A stretch of 34,011 nt of DNA, from NCBI GenBank assembly GCA_044348665.1, contig JBIKSI010000018.1, positions 1-34,011 on the forward strand, given 5' to 3'. Within the stretch, counting starts at the first letter, position 1. Each line of letters begins with the position of its first letter. The notes beneath the pieces are model-generated. The model did not search any database. It was not told the origin of the DNA and saw only the letters and a list, made by a program, of their open reading frames with translations. The DNA is from M2408 sp044348665 (GTDB lineage: Bacteria; Bacteroidota; Bacteroidia; Flavobacteriales_D; Crocinitomicaceae). Of this stretch, positions 7,614 through 16,558 are shown piece by piece. Position numbers and translations under genes: made by a program.

Positions 7614-8571
7614 TTGGATTAAAAATCAAAGGTAGGATATTTTTTCCATTTCCATGAAATTTACATAAATATTCCTGTTCAGCCTGACCTTTTGTTGGAA
7701 ACAATATTCCTTTTTTATTTAGAATTTTTAAATCCATCAATGTTGAATAACCACATCTTGAAATGATTGTTTCGCTTTGATAAAAAAGTTGATCGTTATT
7801 TTTTAGTTCTTCTGCTGATATATAAATCCAATTTTGATTTTTTGTTACCAGTTGGACTGATTTAGGATGTAAAACGGCCACTTTTTTTTCTGAAAAGTCA
7901 ATTTTTTCAGTTATTTCGTTCAAAAAATGCTCTGAATAAGGTTTTGGGCCAGAAACTACAATTAGATAATCATATTTTGTGTTTTCGGCATTTAGTGAAT
8001 CAAATCGAGATATTATTCCAATGTATTCTAAGTTTTCATGTACAATGCGACTACTTAATTTCCCAGCAAAGGAAGATTTTTCATCGTCTAACACCCAAAT
8101 GGAATTGAATTTACGCATTTTTTTTTCATGCCATTTTTGAACAAAGAAATAGACTTTCGGAATGGGTAAATGTAACTGATGGGTGATAAAAATACTTGGA
8201 ATACTTTTTGAAAAAAAACCATAACGATGATCTGAAATTAGGATATCAATTTCATTCTTTTCACAGAAATCATTTACAAAATCTTGTTCTTTTCGAATAC
8301 TTTCAAAAAATGATTTGCGTTGTTCCCATAAATCCCAAGCCCAATTCCCTTTTCCTGAAAATTTGAAATTATACCCATCCAAATATAAAATTTCGATTTC
8401 TGGAAAATACGAGGAAAATAATACTTTTTGCTCCTCACTACATGCAATAATGACAGAATTATTTTGAGAAATCAACTGCTTGATAATTCCAATTGAACGC
8501 GTTACATGTCCAAAGCCCCAATCGAGGCAAGCAAAAAGAATTTTTTTATGATTAATTTCTTCTAATTTCAT
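7600..8571 (-). CDS. MurG-like GT-B glycosyltransferase
   Basis: A 323-residue GT-B-fold protein. The N-terminal half opens with KILFACLDWGFGHVTRS (about 10-26), the glycine-rich first strand/loop of MurG-like and related glycosyltransferases. The C-terminal half has a Rossmann strand YDYLIVVSGPKPYSEHF and the nucleotide-sugar donor region SRCGYSTLMDLKILNKKG...PTKGQAEQEYL near the end, close to the family-28 C-terminal pattern. It is shorter than MurG (about 355 residues). It is a stand-alone relative rather than peptidoglycan MurG, since no mur or fts genes are nearby. It leads a unit with the barrel protein and the secreted protein, probably making or processing a surface glycan; donor and acceptor are unknown. 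Confidence 0.82.
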   Translation of the reverse strand: MKLEEINHKKILFACLDWGFGHVTRSIGIIKQLISQNNSVIIACSEEQKVLFSSYFPEIEILYLDGYNFKFSGKGNWAWDLWEQRKSFFESIRKEQDFVNDFCEKNEIDILISDHRYGFFSKSIPSIFITHQLHLPIPKVYFFVQKWHEKKMRKFNSIWVLDDEKSSFAGKLSSRIVHENLEYIGIISRFDSLNAENTKYDYLIVVSGPKPYSEHFLNEITEKIDFSEKKVAVLHPKSVQLVTKNQNWIYISAEELKNNDQLFYQSETIISRCGYSTLMDLKILNKKGILFPTKGQAEQEYLCKFHGNGKNILPLIFNPNERK

Positions 8572-8616
8572 TTATTGTATAAAATTAGGAAAAAACTCGG
8601 ATTGAAAAAAAAATTG

Positions 8617-8624
8617 TAAGTTTG
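8617..8624 (+). promoter_or_regulatory. -7 promoter element (TAAGTTTG) for the PAP2 gene
   Basis: An exact match to TAnnTTTG ends 17 bases before the ATG at 8642. The region lies between divergent genes, so a promoter is expected. A TTG at 8602-8604 is too close (12 bases) to be a standard -33 element, so only the -7 part is supported. Confidence 0.4.
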
Positions 8625-8641
8625 AATGAAAATTAAATTTC

Positions 8642-9406
8642 ATGAAACTAGTTAAGTATTTCAAATTTCTCGCTGTTTTTCTATTTGTCTTGAATTTTAA
8701 TGCGCAAGAAATTTCAAAAAGATACGATAAAATAAATTGGTTTGGAAATGAAACGTCAATTGAAAAACCTAAACTCCTGAAAAAAGTAATTGCGCCTTTT
8801 TCGTTAATGGCACTTGGACTTTCGGTAAATTCTATAACAACCAAAACTAAATTACAAGAAGATTTCCGCAAGCCATTTAATGGTTTTGAAACAAGTGTTG
8901 ATGATGTTTTACCACTTGCACCTGTTGGAATTATGTATTCGGCGGATTTGTTAAAGTTAAAAGCAAGAAATTCAATTTGGAATCAGACAAAATTCTTAGC
9001 TATTTCACAAATTACAAGTGTAGGAATCGTCTTGATTCTAAAAAACACACTTAAAATAATGCGTCCAGATAGCAGCACTTTTAATTCTTTTCCTTCTGGA
9101 CATACGACAATTGCTTTTACTTCTAGTCAGGTTTTGTTTAATGAATTTTACCAAACAAATAAAGTTGTTGCTTGCAGTGGACTATTATTTTCAATTTCAA
9201 CGGGATCTTTGCGAATCATCAACAATCGACATTGGGTACCAGACGTTTTAATGGGCGCGGGAATTGGAATCTTGGTTACAAATTTGGTGTACCATTTTGA
9301 GCCCTTAAAAAACTGGAATCCGTGGAAGAAATTGAATAAAAACCTCAGTTTTCAACCGTCAATTAGTACAGATTATTTAGGGGCAAATTTTAAATTGAAA
9401 TTATAA
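8642..9406 (+). CDS. PAP2 family membrane phosphatase
   Basis: 254 residues with the three phosphatase motifs of the PAP2 superfamily: K134 and R141-P142 (KNTLKIMRP), S152-G-H154 in FPSGHTT, and R191, H197 and D201 in LRIINNRHWVPD. The histidine of motif 3 is the presumed phosphorylated nucleophile and that of motif 2 the acid/base. An N-terminal signal-like segment (about 5-21, ending NAQ) and several hydrophobic helices (SLMALGLSV, ISQITSVGIVLIL, GAGIGILVTNLV) place it in the envelope. Substrates in the family include phosphatidic acid, undecaprenyl pyrophosphate and lipid A phosphates; sequence alone does not choose between them. It is followed by a 75-base gap with its own promoter for the helicase gene. 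Confidence 0.9.
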   Translation: MKLVKYFKFLAVFLFVLNFNAQEISKRYDKINWFGNETSIEKPKLLKKVIAPFSLMALGLSVNSITTKTKLQEDFRKPFNGFETSVDDVLPLAPVGIMYSADLLKLKARNSIWNQTKFLAISQITSVGIVLILKNTLKIMRPDSSTFNSFPSGHTTIAFTSSQVLFNEFYQTNKVVACSGLLFSISTGSLRIINNRHWVPDVLMGAGIGILVTNLVYHFEPLKNWNPWKKLNKNLSFQPSISTDYLGANFKLKL

Positions 9407-9432
9407 TTTTTTAAAAAAATGACTAAAAATTT

Positions 9433-9463
9433 TTGTTTTATGAATGTTTTTGCATTACCTTTA
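9433..9463 (+). promoter_or_regulatory. candidate promoter for the helicase gene
   Basis: A -33-like TTG at 9433-9435 (within TTTTTG) is followed after 20 bases by TACCTTTA (9456-9463), a 7/8 match to TAnnTTTG. The ATG at 9482 lies 18 bases further on. Spacing agrees with the Bacteroidota consensus of 19-21 bases. Confidence 0.4.
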
Positions 9464-9481
9464 GTCTAAATTTTACAAACT

Positions 9482-11767
9482 ATGCCTCAAAATCTTGAAC
9501 CTGCTGAAATCGTAAAAAATTTCATCAACCAAACCAAACAATCAATTTTTCTGACCGGAAAAGCTGGAACAGGAAAAACAACTCTTTTGCATGATATAAT
9601 AAGATCTACGCACAAACAAACTGTCGTGGTTGCACCAACCGGAATTGCTGCTTTAAATGCTGGCGGTGTAACCATTCATTCGATGTTTCAGTTGCCTTTT
9701 GCAGCATTTATTCCCGATTTTGGACAATTTCAAACAGTTTCGGAAAGATTTAAAATTGAAACAAAAGATTCCTTGATGCGCCATTTTCAGATGAATTCAA
9801 AACGAATTTCATTAATCAAAAATCTTGAGCTTCTTGTGATAGACGAAGTAAGTATGTTGCGCGCAGATTTATTAGACGCCATTGATTGGGTTTTAAGAAA
9901 TATTCGGAAAAAAAATGAAGCTTTTGGAGGAGTTCAAGTATTATTTATTGGAGATTTATTGCAACTTCCGCCAATTGTGAAAAATGAAGAGTGGAGTGTT
10001 CTGAGAAAATATTATTCGGGAATTTTCTTTTTTAATTCTCACGTATTATCGCAAAATCCACCAATTTACATTGAGTTAGAGAAAATTTACAGACAAGATG
10101 ATGCAGATTTTATTCAAATTTTAAATAATTTAAGAAATAATAAAATAAGTGCAGAAGATACTGCAATTCTAAATAAACAACTTAATCCTAACTTTGATAG
10201 CAGGAAAAATTTTGGATACATCACTTTAACCACTCATAATTATAAAGCAGACGACATCAATAAACGAGAGTTAGAGCACTTAAAAGAAAAATTACATACT
10301 TATCCAGCAGAAGTTACGGGAGATTTTCCGCCACATTTATTTCCTTTGGATGCTAATTTGGATTTGAAAGTAGGAGCTCAAGTGATGTTTATTAAAAATG
10401 ATATTTCAGCTGAAAAATTATTCTTCAATGGGAAGATGGGCGTCGTAAAAGCACTTGGCAAGGATGAGATTTTTATAGAATTTCCGGAGGAAAAAACCAC
10501 AATCGAAGTTGAAAAATACGAATGGGAAAATATTCGCTATAAAGTAGATCCAAATACAAAAGAAATTCAGGAAGATGTTATTGGAACCTTTGTGCAATAT
10601 CCTTTGAAATTAGCTTGGGCAATAACGGTTCATAAAAGTCAAGGCTTAACCTTTGAAAAGGCAATTTTAGACGTTTCAGATGCATTCGCTCCAGGACAAG
10701 CGTACGTTGCACTTTCTCGTTTACGTTCTCTGAAAGGTTTGGTTTTATTGAAGCCTTTTGTGGTTTCTGCCATGCGAAGTGATCAGAACGTAATCGATTA
10801 CGCTCTGAATAAAAGCACAGAAGACAAACTTGTGAGTTCATTAAATGTTGAAACAAAAAGGTATTTATTGGATGAACTTAAACACACTTTTGATTTTAAT
10901 TCCTTAATCAGTTCTTGGCGAAGTCACTCCGTAAGTTATATTGCCTCAGGTCAAAAAAGTGAAAAATATAAACACGTTGAATGGGCGCTTCATCAAGCTA
11001 AAAAACTTGAAAACTTAAATGATTCTTCCAGAAAATTCCTGAATCAAATTCAAAACATTTTTGATCATCCTGAATTCAATTTAGAATTCTTGAAAGAAAG
11101 AATTGATGCAGCTTATGATTACTTTTACAAAACCATTGATGAAGTTCTTTTTTCGAACTTGAAAAAAATGGATGAAATTAAACGTAAGCCGAAAATAAAG
11201 GCCTTCTTTGAAGAATTACAAGAATTAGATGAAATGCAAACTGATACAATTTTAGCGTTAAAAAAAGTTCGTTTGATGCTTGAGGCAATCGTTTTAGGGA
11301 AAGCAATTCAGAAAAATGTGATTTGGAATGATGAAATGAAATTGTACAAAATCACAAAAATGGCTTTGGCTCGCCAAGAAGCACGTCAAAACAAAAGTTT
11401 ACTTGATCTCGATGATGAAGAAGAGGAAGACGAAGTAATCATTCCGATTAAGAAAGAAAAAAAGGTTAAAGAAGCGAAAGTAGCAAGCGAAGACATTACT
11501 TTAAAATTATTCGAACAAGGAAAAAGTATAGGTGAAATTGCCAAAGAACGTGTTTTATCTGAAAGTACTATTTATAGTCATGCTGGAAGATTATTAAAAG
11601 CAGAAAAAATTGAGATTAATCAACTTATATCTTCTGAAAAGTTAAAAGAATTAGAAGATGCATTCAAAGACTTTAACGGAGAATCAGTCACTCCTTTAAA
11701 GGAAAAATATGGCGATAAATTTTCATGGGATGAACTAAGATTATACCGAATGAGTTTACTAAAATAA
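9482..11767 (+). CDS. Pif1/Dda-like DNA helicase with C-terminal HTH_40 domain
   Basis: A 761-residue superfamily 1B helicase. Walker A is GKAGTGKT (26-33), followed by VVVAPTGIAALNAGGVTIHS (motif Ia). Walker B is VIDEVSML with D121-E122, motif III is FIGDLLQLPPI, and the C-terminal ATPase motif AITVHKSQG is at 380-388, then DAFAPGQAYVALSRL. The catalytic part ends near residue 430. It is followed by a long helical region, an acidic/basic linker (DDEEEEDE, then KKEKKVKEAK) and at about 672-706 a helix-turn-helix of the HTH_40 type (SIGEIAKERVLSESTIYSHAGRLL), better known from RecQ C-termini. The role is probably in unwinding DNA during repair or replication restart. The SNF2 gene starts 27 bases later, so the two are likely co-expressed. 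Confidence 0.9.
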   Translation: MPQNLEPAEIVKNFINQTKQSIFLTGKAGTGKTTLLHDIIRSTHKQTVVVAPTGIAALNAGGVTIHSMFQLPFAAFIPDFGQFQTVSERFKIETKDSLMRHFQMNSKRISLIKNLELLVIDEVSMLRADLLDAIDWVLRNIRKKNEAFGGVQVLFIGDLLQLPPIVKNEEWSVLRKYYSGIFFFNSHVLSQNPPIYIELEKIYRQDDADFIQILNNLRNNKISAEDTAILNKQLNPNFDSRKNFGYITLTTHNYKADDINKRELEHLKEKLHTYPAEVTGDFPPHLFPLDANLDLKVGAQVMFIKNDISAEKLFFNGKMGVVKALGKDEIFIEFPEEKTTIEVEKYEWENIRYKVDPNTKEIQEDVIGTFVQYPLKLAWAITVHKSQGLTFEKAILDVSDAFAPGQAYVALSRLRSLKGLVLLKPFVVSAMRSDQNVIDYALNKSTEDKLVSSLNVETKRYLLDELKHTFDFNSLISSWRSHSVSYIASGQKSEKYKHVEWALHQAKKLENLNDSSRKFLNQIQNIFDHPEFNLEFLKERIDAAYDYFYKTIDEVLFSNLKKMDEIKRKPKIKAFFEELQELDEMQTDTILALKKVRLMLEAIVLGKAIQKNVIWNDEMKLYKITKMALARQEARQNKSLLDLDDEEEEDEVIIPIKKEKKVKEAKVASEDITLKLFEQGKSIGEIAKERVLSESTIYSHAGRLLKAEKIEINQLISSEKLKELEDAFKDFNGESVTPLKEKYGDKFSWDELRLYRMSLLK

Positions 11768-11794
11768 TTGTAGTACTTCAAAAAAAACCAATTA

Positions 11795-14700
11795 ATGTCG
11801 ATGAAATTTTTTACTCCCATAATTGATACCTACATCAAACATTATTCGACTATAGCAGTGCGTAATCGCGCAAATGATGCTATTTTGCAAGAAATACACA
11901 TGGAGGAGAATAAAATTTCTGCAATTGTTATAGGTTCAGCGCCCTATCAAGTTGAAATTGAATACAATGAACAAAAAATATTGAAATCCAAATGCACCTG
12001 CCCTTACGATTTGGGAGGCATTTGCAAACATCAAGTATTGGTTTTAAAAGAAGCAGATAAACGATTTGAAATGAAAAGAAAAGATAAAATACAAGATATT
12101 GAATTTGAAATGATTACAGAGTCAGACTTTATTGCTTCAAGTCCAAATATCACCAATGAAACGGTTGGTAATTCAAGTTTTCTTTTCGAAAATTTTTCGT
12201 TCGATGAACTTTCTGAGGAATTTATTGAACATTTTTCACTTCTTGCTCCGTCAAATATTATTCGCCGAAATATATGTGATTATTATGAATTAGAAATCAA
12301 TCGTGGTAAATTTTACAATATTGTTTCCTACTGGGATAATGCCCGAGTTGAAGTGGAATTTAAACCTGAAACTAAGGAATTATTGCTCAGTTGCAATTGC
12401 AAAACCATCAAACGGAAAATGTGCTCGCATCAAACGACCATGTTATACATTTTACACAATAATGATGAGATTGCATTTTATTTCAATCCGAAAACTAGGC
12501 ATGAAAAATTTAAGAGTTATGCTAAAACCTATGGACTGGAAAATGAGGAAAATTTAGATGATTATTTTACGGTTACTAGAGTCTATGGAAGCTTAACAAT
12601 CTCGCCTAAAAAAAAGGAATTATTGCTATTGTCAGAAGAAAACAAAGCCCGCCTAAAACAACAATTACTTCCAAAACAAAAGAATATCAAGGAAGAATTA
12701 CAAAGCACCAAATCAACTGAAAATGAATACGGCGTGGTTTTCTCCCAAAATCGTTATTATGAAAGCTTTTATATCTATTTTTTCGAAGCAAATTTATCTA
12801 AGGAAGGCAAAATAAAAAATCCGCTTAGAGCATTAAGTCCAATTAGTTTAATGGAGAACTACGAGGAAATTGAAGCAATCCGCTTTTTAAGCGCACTTTC
12901 GTATTTCAAGGAAAGTTATGAAAATAAAATTTCTAATGAAGACAAGATAAAAGCACTAAAAACGATTACCAAAAACCCATTAAATATTAAATTTTACTAC
13001 CACGACACGAAAATTTCAGATAATATTACAACAAGTTCGGTAAAGGAAATAAAAATTACCATTCCAGAATTTACCCATCTTTCTTTTCAAGTAAAACAAA
13101 ATGGAAATATGTATGAAATTTTACCATACATACATTTTAATGAACAAAAAATTAATTTACGTGCAATAAAATTGCGTTATCAATTTATTTTCCTGCATGA
13201 AAACACATTTTATTTGATTGATAACGCTTATTATTTGCAGATTTACAGCTTTTTCAAGGAACATAACTTCAAAATAATAATTCATCAAAGTAAATTTGAA
13301 GAATTTAAAGAAAGCTATCTAAACAACCTTGAAAATAAAATAGAAATCAATTACGCCTTCATAAAACCCGCAAGTAAAAAGCAATTAGTTGAAAAAGGAT
13401 TCAATTCTGAACTTAAAAAAACAATTTATCTGAGCGAATCAGAAAATTACATTTTAATCACACCTTCCGTAAAATATGGTGAACTAGAAATTCCAATTTT
13501 AGGATTAAAACAAATCCATGAACACGATTTAGAAGATAATTGGTTTGTGGTGGAACGTGATAAATTTTTGGAGAACAATTTTGCTGGATTATTGATTCGT
13601 CAGCATGAATCTTTTGAGGAACAATTGGGTCAATTTGATTATTTTTATTTACACAAACAACGTTTTTTAGATTCAGGTTGGTTTATCGATGCGTTTGAAA
13701 CTTGGAAGGCACATGATATTGAAATTTTGGGGTTTAATTCCATCAAAACAAATTTCAGTACTCAAAAAATGAAGGTAAATGTTGTTGTAAATAGTGGCTT
13801 AGATTGGTTTGATACTTCCTTAAAAGTGAAATTTGGGAATGAAGATATTTCTTTAAAGCAAATTCAGAAAGCGCTTAAAAATGCATCGCGTTATATTGCT
13901 TTAGGAGATGGATCATTGGGTTTAATGCCAGAAGAATGGATACAAAAATTTTCAAAATATTTCCGCGCTGGAGATGTTGTGGAAGGAAATATTCGGACCG
14001 CAAAAACCAATTTCTCTGCAATCAGTGAATTATATGAAAGTGAAGTGTTGAACAAAGATGTTCAGGAAGAAATTGCTTACCTCAATAGTAAGATTGCCTC
14101 TTTCAAAACAATTCATGATGTGGAAATACCGAAAGGTTTGAAAGCTACATTGAGAGATTACCAAAAACAAGGATTAAATTGGTTGAATTTCCTTGATGAA
14201 TTTAATTTTGGTGGTTGTTTAGCAGATGACATGGGTTTGGGAAAAACCATTCAAATAATCGCATTTATTTTATCGCAAAAGGAGAAAGACAAAAATAATA
14301 CGAATCTTATTGTTTTACCAACTTCACTTATTTTTAACTGGACAAGAGAAATTGAAAAGTTTGCTCCCAGTTTAAAAGTTCTTACGATTTATGGACAAAG
14401 TCGTGTAAAAAACACCAAAGATTTCGTGAAATATGATGTGATATTGACCACTTATGGAACCATGTTGTCGGATGTGAAAATATTAAAAGAATTTCGTTTT
14501 AATTACATATTCTTGGATGAATCTCAAGCGATTAAAAATCCTGAATCTCAGCGTTATAAAGCTGTTCGACTTCTTAATGCTAGAAATCGAGTGGTAGTTA
14601 CAGGAACGCCAATTGAGAATAATACCTTCGATTTATTTGCACAATTGTCTTTTGCGAACCCAGGTTTGTTTGGGAGTCAACAGCGTTTTAAGGATGAATA

Positions 14701-15529
14701 TTCAACACCAATTGATAGATTTAAAGACATTGCAAGAGCCAATGAATTGCAGCAAAAAATAAATCCCTTTGTTTTGCGAAGAACTAAAAAGCAAGTAGCC
14801 ACTGAATTACCTGATAAAACAGAAATGGTTTTGTATTGCGAAATGGACGATGAACAACGCAAGGTTTATGATACTTATAAAAATGAAATCCGAGAGAAAT
14901 TACTTGGTAAACATGAAGAAACGCCAGAGAATAAAAGTATGCTTGTGTTGCAAGGTTTGACAAAATTACGTCAAATTTGTAATTCACCAGCGATTTTGGG
15001 TGATGAAGAAAGTTATGGTTCTTCTTCTGCGAAAATGCGTGTATTATTGGAAGAAATTGAAGGAAAATCTAAGAAACACAAAATTTTGGTCTTCTCACAA
15101 TTTGTTTCCATGTTGGATTTGATTCGAGTTGAATTAGATAAATTGCAAATTTCGCATGAATATTTAACTGGTCAAACAAAAGATCGAGAAGAAAAAGTAC
15201 ATTCTTTTCAAAACGATTCTGAGATCAGGGTTTTTCTAATTAGTTTGAAGGCTGGTGGAACAGGTTTGAATTTAACCGAAGCAGATTATGTCTACTTGAT
15301 AGATCCATGGTGGAATCCTGCGGTTGAAAACCAAGCAATTGACCGTTGTTATCGTATTGGTCAGAAAAAAAATGTGGTTGCAGTACGATTAATTTCTCCA
15401 GATACAATTGAAGAAAAAATCATGAAAATGCAGGAAAACAAGAGAGAATTAGCAGAAAATATTGTCAAGACTGACTCAAACATCCTCAAATCTCTTACTC
15501 AAGATGATTTGCTAGGACTATTTAGTTAA
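11795..15529 (+). CDS. SWIM zinc-finger SNF2 family ATPase
   Basis: A 1244-residue SWI2/SNF2 (superfamily 2) ATPase. The N-terminus carries two SWIM-type zinc-finger motifs: C67-x-C69...C77-x-H79, and C200-x-C202...C210-x-H212. A long, poorly conserved middle (about 280-790) precedes the motor: Walker A ADDMGLGKT (810-818), a DEAH-equivalent DESQ (908-911), VVTGTPIEN, and in the second lobe KAGGTGLNL, DPWWNPAVENQAIDRCYRIGQ with arginines R1184 and R1187. Such bacterial proteins are thought to translocate on DNA or displace bound proteins; their role is poorly known. ATG 11801 is an alternative start two codons in. It lies 27 bases behind the Pif1-like gene, and the LacI gene converges 30 bases downstream. 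Confidence 0.93.
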   Translation: MSMKFFTPIIDTYIKHYSTIAVRNRANDAILQEIHMEENKISAIVIGSAPYQVEIEYNEQKILKSKCTCPYDLGGICKHQVLVLKEADKRFEMKRKDKIQDIEFEMITESDFIASSPNITNETVGNSSFLFENFSFDELSEEFIEHFSLLAPSNIIRRNICDYYELEINRGKFYNIVSYWDNARVEVEFKPETKELLLSCNCKTIKRKMCSHQTTMLYILHNNDEIAFYFNPKTRHEKFKSYAKTYGLENEENLDDYFTVTRVYGSLTISPKKKELLLLSEENKARLKQQLLPKQKNIKEELQSTKSTENEYGVVFSQNRYYESFYIYFFEANLSKEGKIKNPLRALSPISLMENYEEIEAIRFLSALSYFKESYENKISNEDKIKALKTITKNPLNIKFYYHDTKISDNITTSSVKEIKITIPEFTHLSFQVKQNGNMYEILPYIHFNEQKINLRAIKLRYQFIFLHENTFYLIDNAYYLQIYSFFKEHNFKIIIHQSKFEEFKESYLNNLENKIEINYAFIKPASKKQLVEKGFNSELKKTIYLSESENYILITPSVKYGELEIPILGLKQIHEHDLEDNWFVVERDKFLENNFAGLLIRQHESFEEQLGQFDYFYLHKQRFLDSGWFIDAFETWKAHDIEILGFNSIKTNFSTQKMKVNVVVNSGLDWFDTSLKVKFGNEDISLKQIQKALKNASRYIALGDGSLGLMPEEWIQKFSKYFRAGDVVEGNIRTAKTNFSAISELYESEVLNKDVQEEIAYLNSKIASFKTIHDVEIPKGLKATLRDYQKQGLNWLNFLDEFNFGGCLADDMGLGKTIQIIAFILSQKEKDKNNTNLIVLPTSLIFNWTREIEKFAPSLKVLTIYGQSRVKNTKDFVKYDVILTTYGTMLSDVKILKEFRFNYIFLDESQAIKNPESQRYKAVRLLNARNRVVVTGTPIENNTFDLFAQLSFANPGLFGSQQRFKDEYSTPIDRFKDIARANELQQKINPFVLRRTKKQVATELPDKTEMVLYCEMDDEQRKVYDTYKNEIREKLLGKHEETPENKSMLVLQGLTKLRQICNSPAILGDEESYGSSSAKMRVLLEEIEGKSKKHKILVFSQFVSMLDLIRVELDKLQISHEYLTGQTKDREEKVHSFQNDSEIRVFLISLKAGGTGLNLTEADYVYLIDPWWNPAVENQAIDRCYRIGQKKNVVAVRLISPDTIEEKIMKMQENKRELAENIVKTDSNILKSLTQDDLLGLFS

Positions 15530-15559
15530 TAAGCCGTTACCGCTGTCGAAAAAAATATC

Positions 15560-16558
15560 TCAATGTGATTTTCTAGCGATAAAATTACAAGAAAATTCAA
15601 CGCATTTCCCAGGTGTATGCTCCTCATTTAATCTTCTGATTAACTGATTTACAGTTTCTTTTCCTATTTCTTTTATTGGTTGCTTTAGTGCTGAAATTGG
15701 AGGGTTAATGTAAGGGAAAGCTTCCGAATCATCGAAGGAGATGAATGCAATGTCTTTTGCAATTTCATAGTTTAATTCCTTAAAAACAGAGATTAACTGA
15801 AGCGCAATTTTATTATTCAAAGCTAAAACAGCATCCATTCCCTTACTTTTTAAGGATTTAACTTTTTCTGCCAAATCATCTTTAAATTCATGGGCATTGA
15901 TTAATTCTACATCAATTTTTTCTTTTTCACAAGCATCATTAATTCCGTTGATTCTTAAATGAATGGTAGAAATTTCATCTTCCTCATAAAAGAAAACACC
16001 TAGTTTTTTTGGTTTTTTAGTAAATTTTCCAACTAAATTAAAGGATTCAGAATAATTATTCACTCCAACAAAATCTGCTTTATTGTCTCCATAACGGTCA
16101 ACAAAGACAATTGGAATTGGCGTACTATCAAACAATTCCTTTAAATTCTCCACTTGATTGCAAGGTGCAACGATTAATCCATCAATAGAACGGTTGATCA
16201 AATCGCGAATTAATTGTAATTCAATGTCTTTATTATCATCTGTGTTTACAATAAACAACTTATAATCATGTATATACAATTCTTCTTGAATCATTTTGCA
16301 CAACTCACCATAAAATGGATTTGAAATATCAGCAACCACCAATCCGATGGTTTTAGTTTTACCTTCACGTAAACTTTTCGCGAAAAAATTAGGCACAAAA
16401 TTAAGTTCCTTAGCTTTTTCAAGAATTAATTTTTGTGTTTCCTTACTGATATTATATTTATCTCCTTTGTTATTTAATACAAATGAAACAGTTGATTTAG
16501 AAATACCTAAAATTGTAGCTAAATCAGAAAGTGATAATTTTTTATTTGGTGCTGCCAT
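15560..16558 (-). CDS. LacI family transcriptional regulator
   Basis: 332 residues. The N-terminal helix-turn-helix (about 8-30: SLSDLATILGISKSTVSFVLNN) includes the LacI-type recognition helix, followed by a hinge (KAKELNFVPNFFAKSLREGKTKTIGLVV), then a periplasmic-binding-protein-like sensor domain with ISNPFYGEL, RSIDGLIVAPCNQ, DRYGDNKADFVGVNN and AFISFDDSEAFPYINPPISA. Family members bind palindromic operators and release DNA on binding a sugar or other small ligand; the ligand here is unknown because no sugar operon is adjacent. Its start overlaps the end of the LolC-like gene by 17 bases, so it appears to be the last gene of the lepA-rbfA-permease unit. This is an odd place for a LacI regulator. 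Confidence 0.93.
   Translation of the reverse strand: MAAPNKKLSLSDLATILGISKSTVSFVLNNKGDKYNISKETQKLILEKAKELNFVPNFFAKSLREGKTKTIGLVVADISNPFYGELCKMIQEELYIHDYKLFIVNTDDNKDIELQLIRDLINRSIDGLIVAPCNQVENLKELFDSTPIPIVFVDRYGDNKADFVGVNNYSESFNLVGKFTKKPKKLGVFFYEEDEISTIHLRINGINDACEKEKIDVELINAHEFKDDLAEKVKSLKSKGMDAVLALNNKIALQLISVFKELNYEIAKDIAFISFDDSEAFPYINPPISALKQPIKEIGKETVNQLIRRLNEEHTPGKCVEFSCNFIARKSH

Noticed and set aside
8572..8871. Open frame of 99 codons on the minus strand at the start of the PAP2 gene
   Set aside because: It overlaps the well-supported PAP2 gene in antisense and covers the divergent promoter region; no recognisable motifs.
11168..11500. Acidic/lysine linker of the Pif1-like gene as a frameshift or insertion
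   Set aside because: The frame stays open through it with normal codon use; such linkers between the helicase and HTH module are expected.
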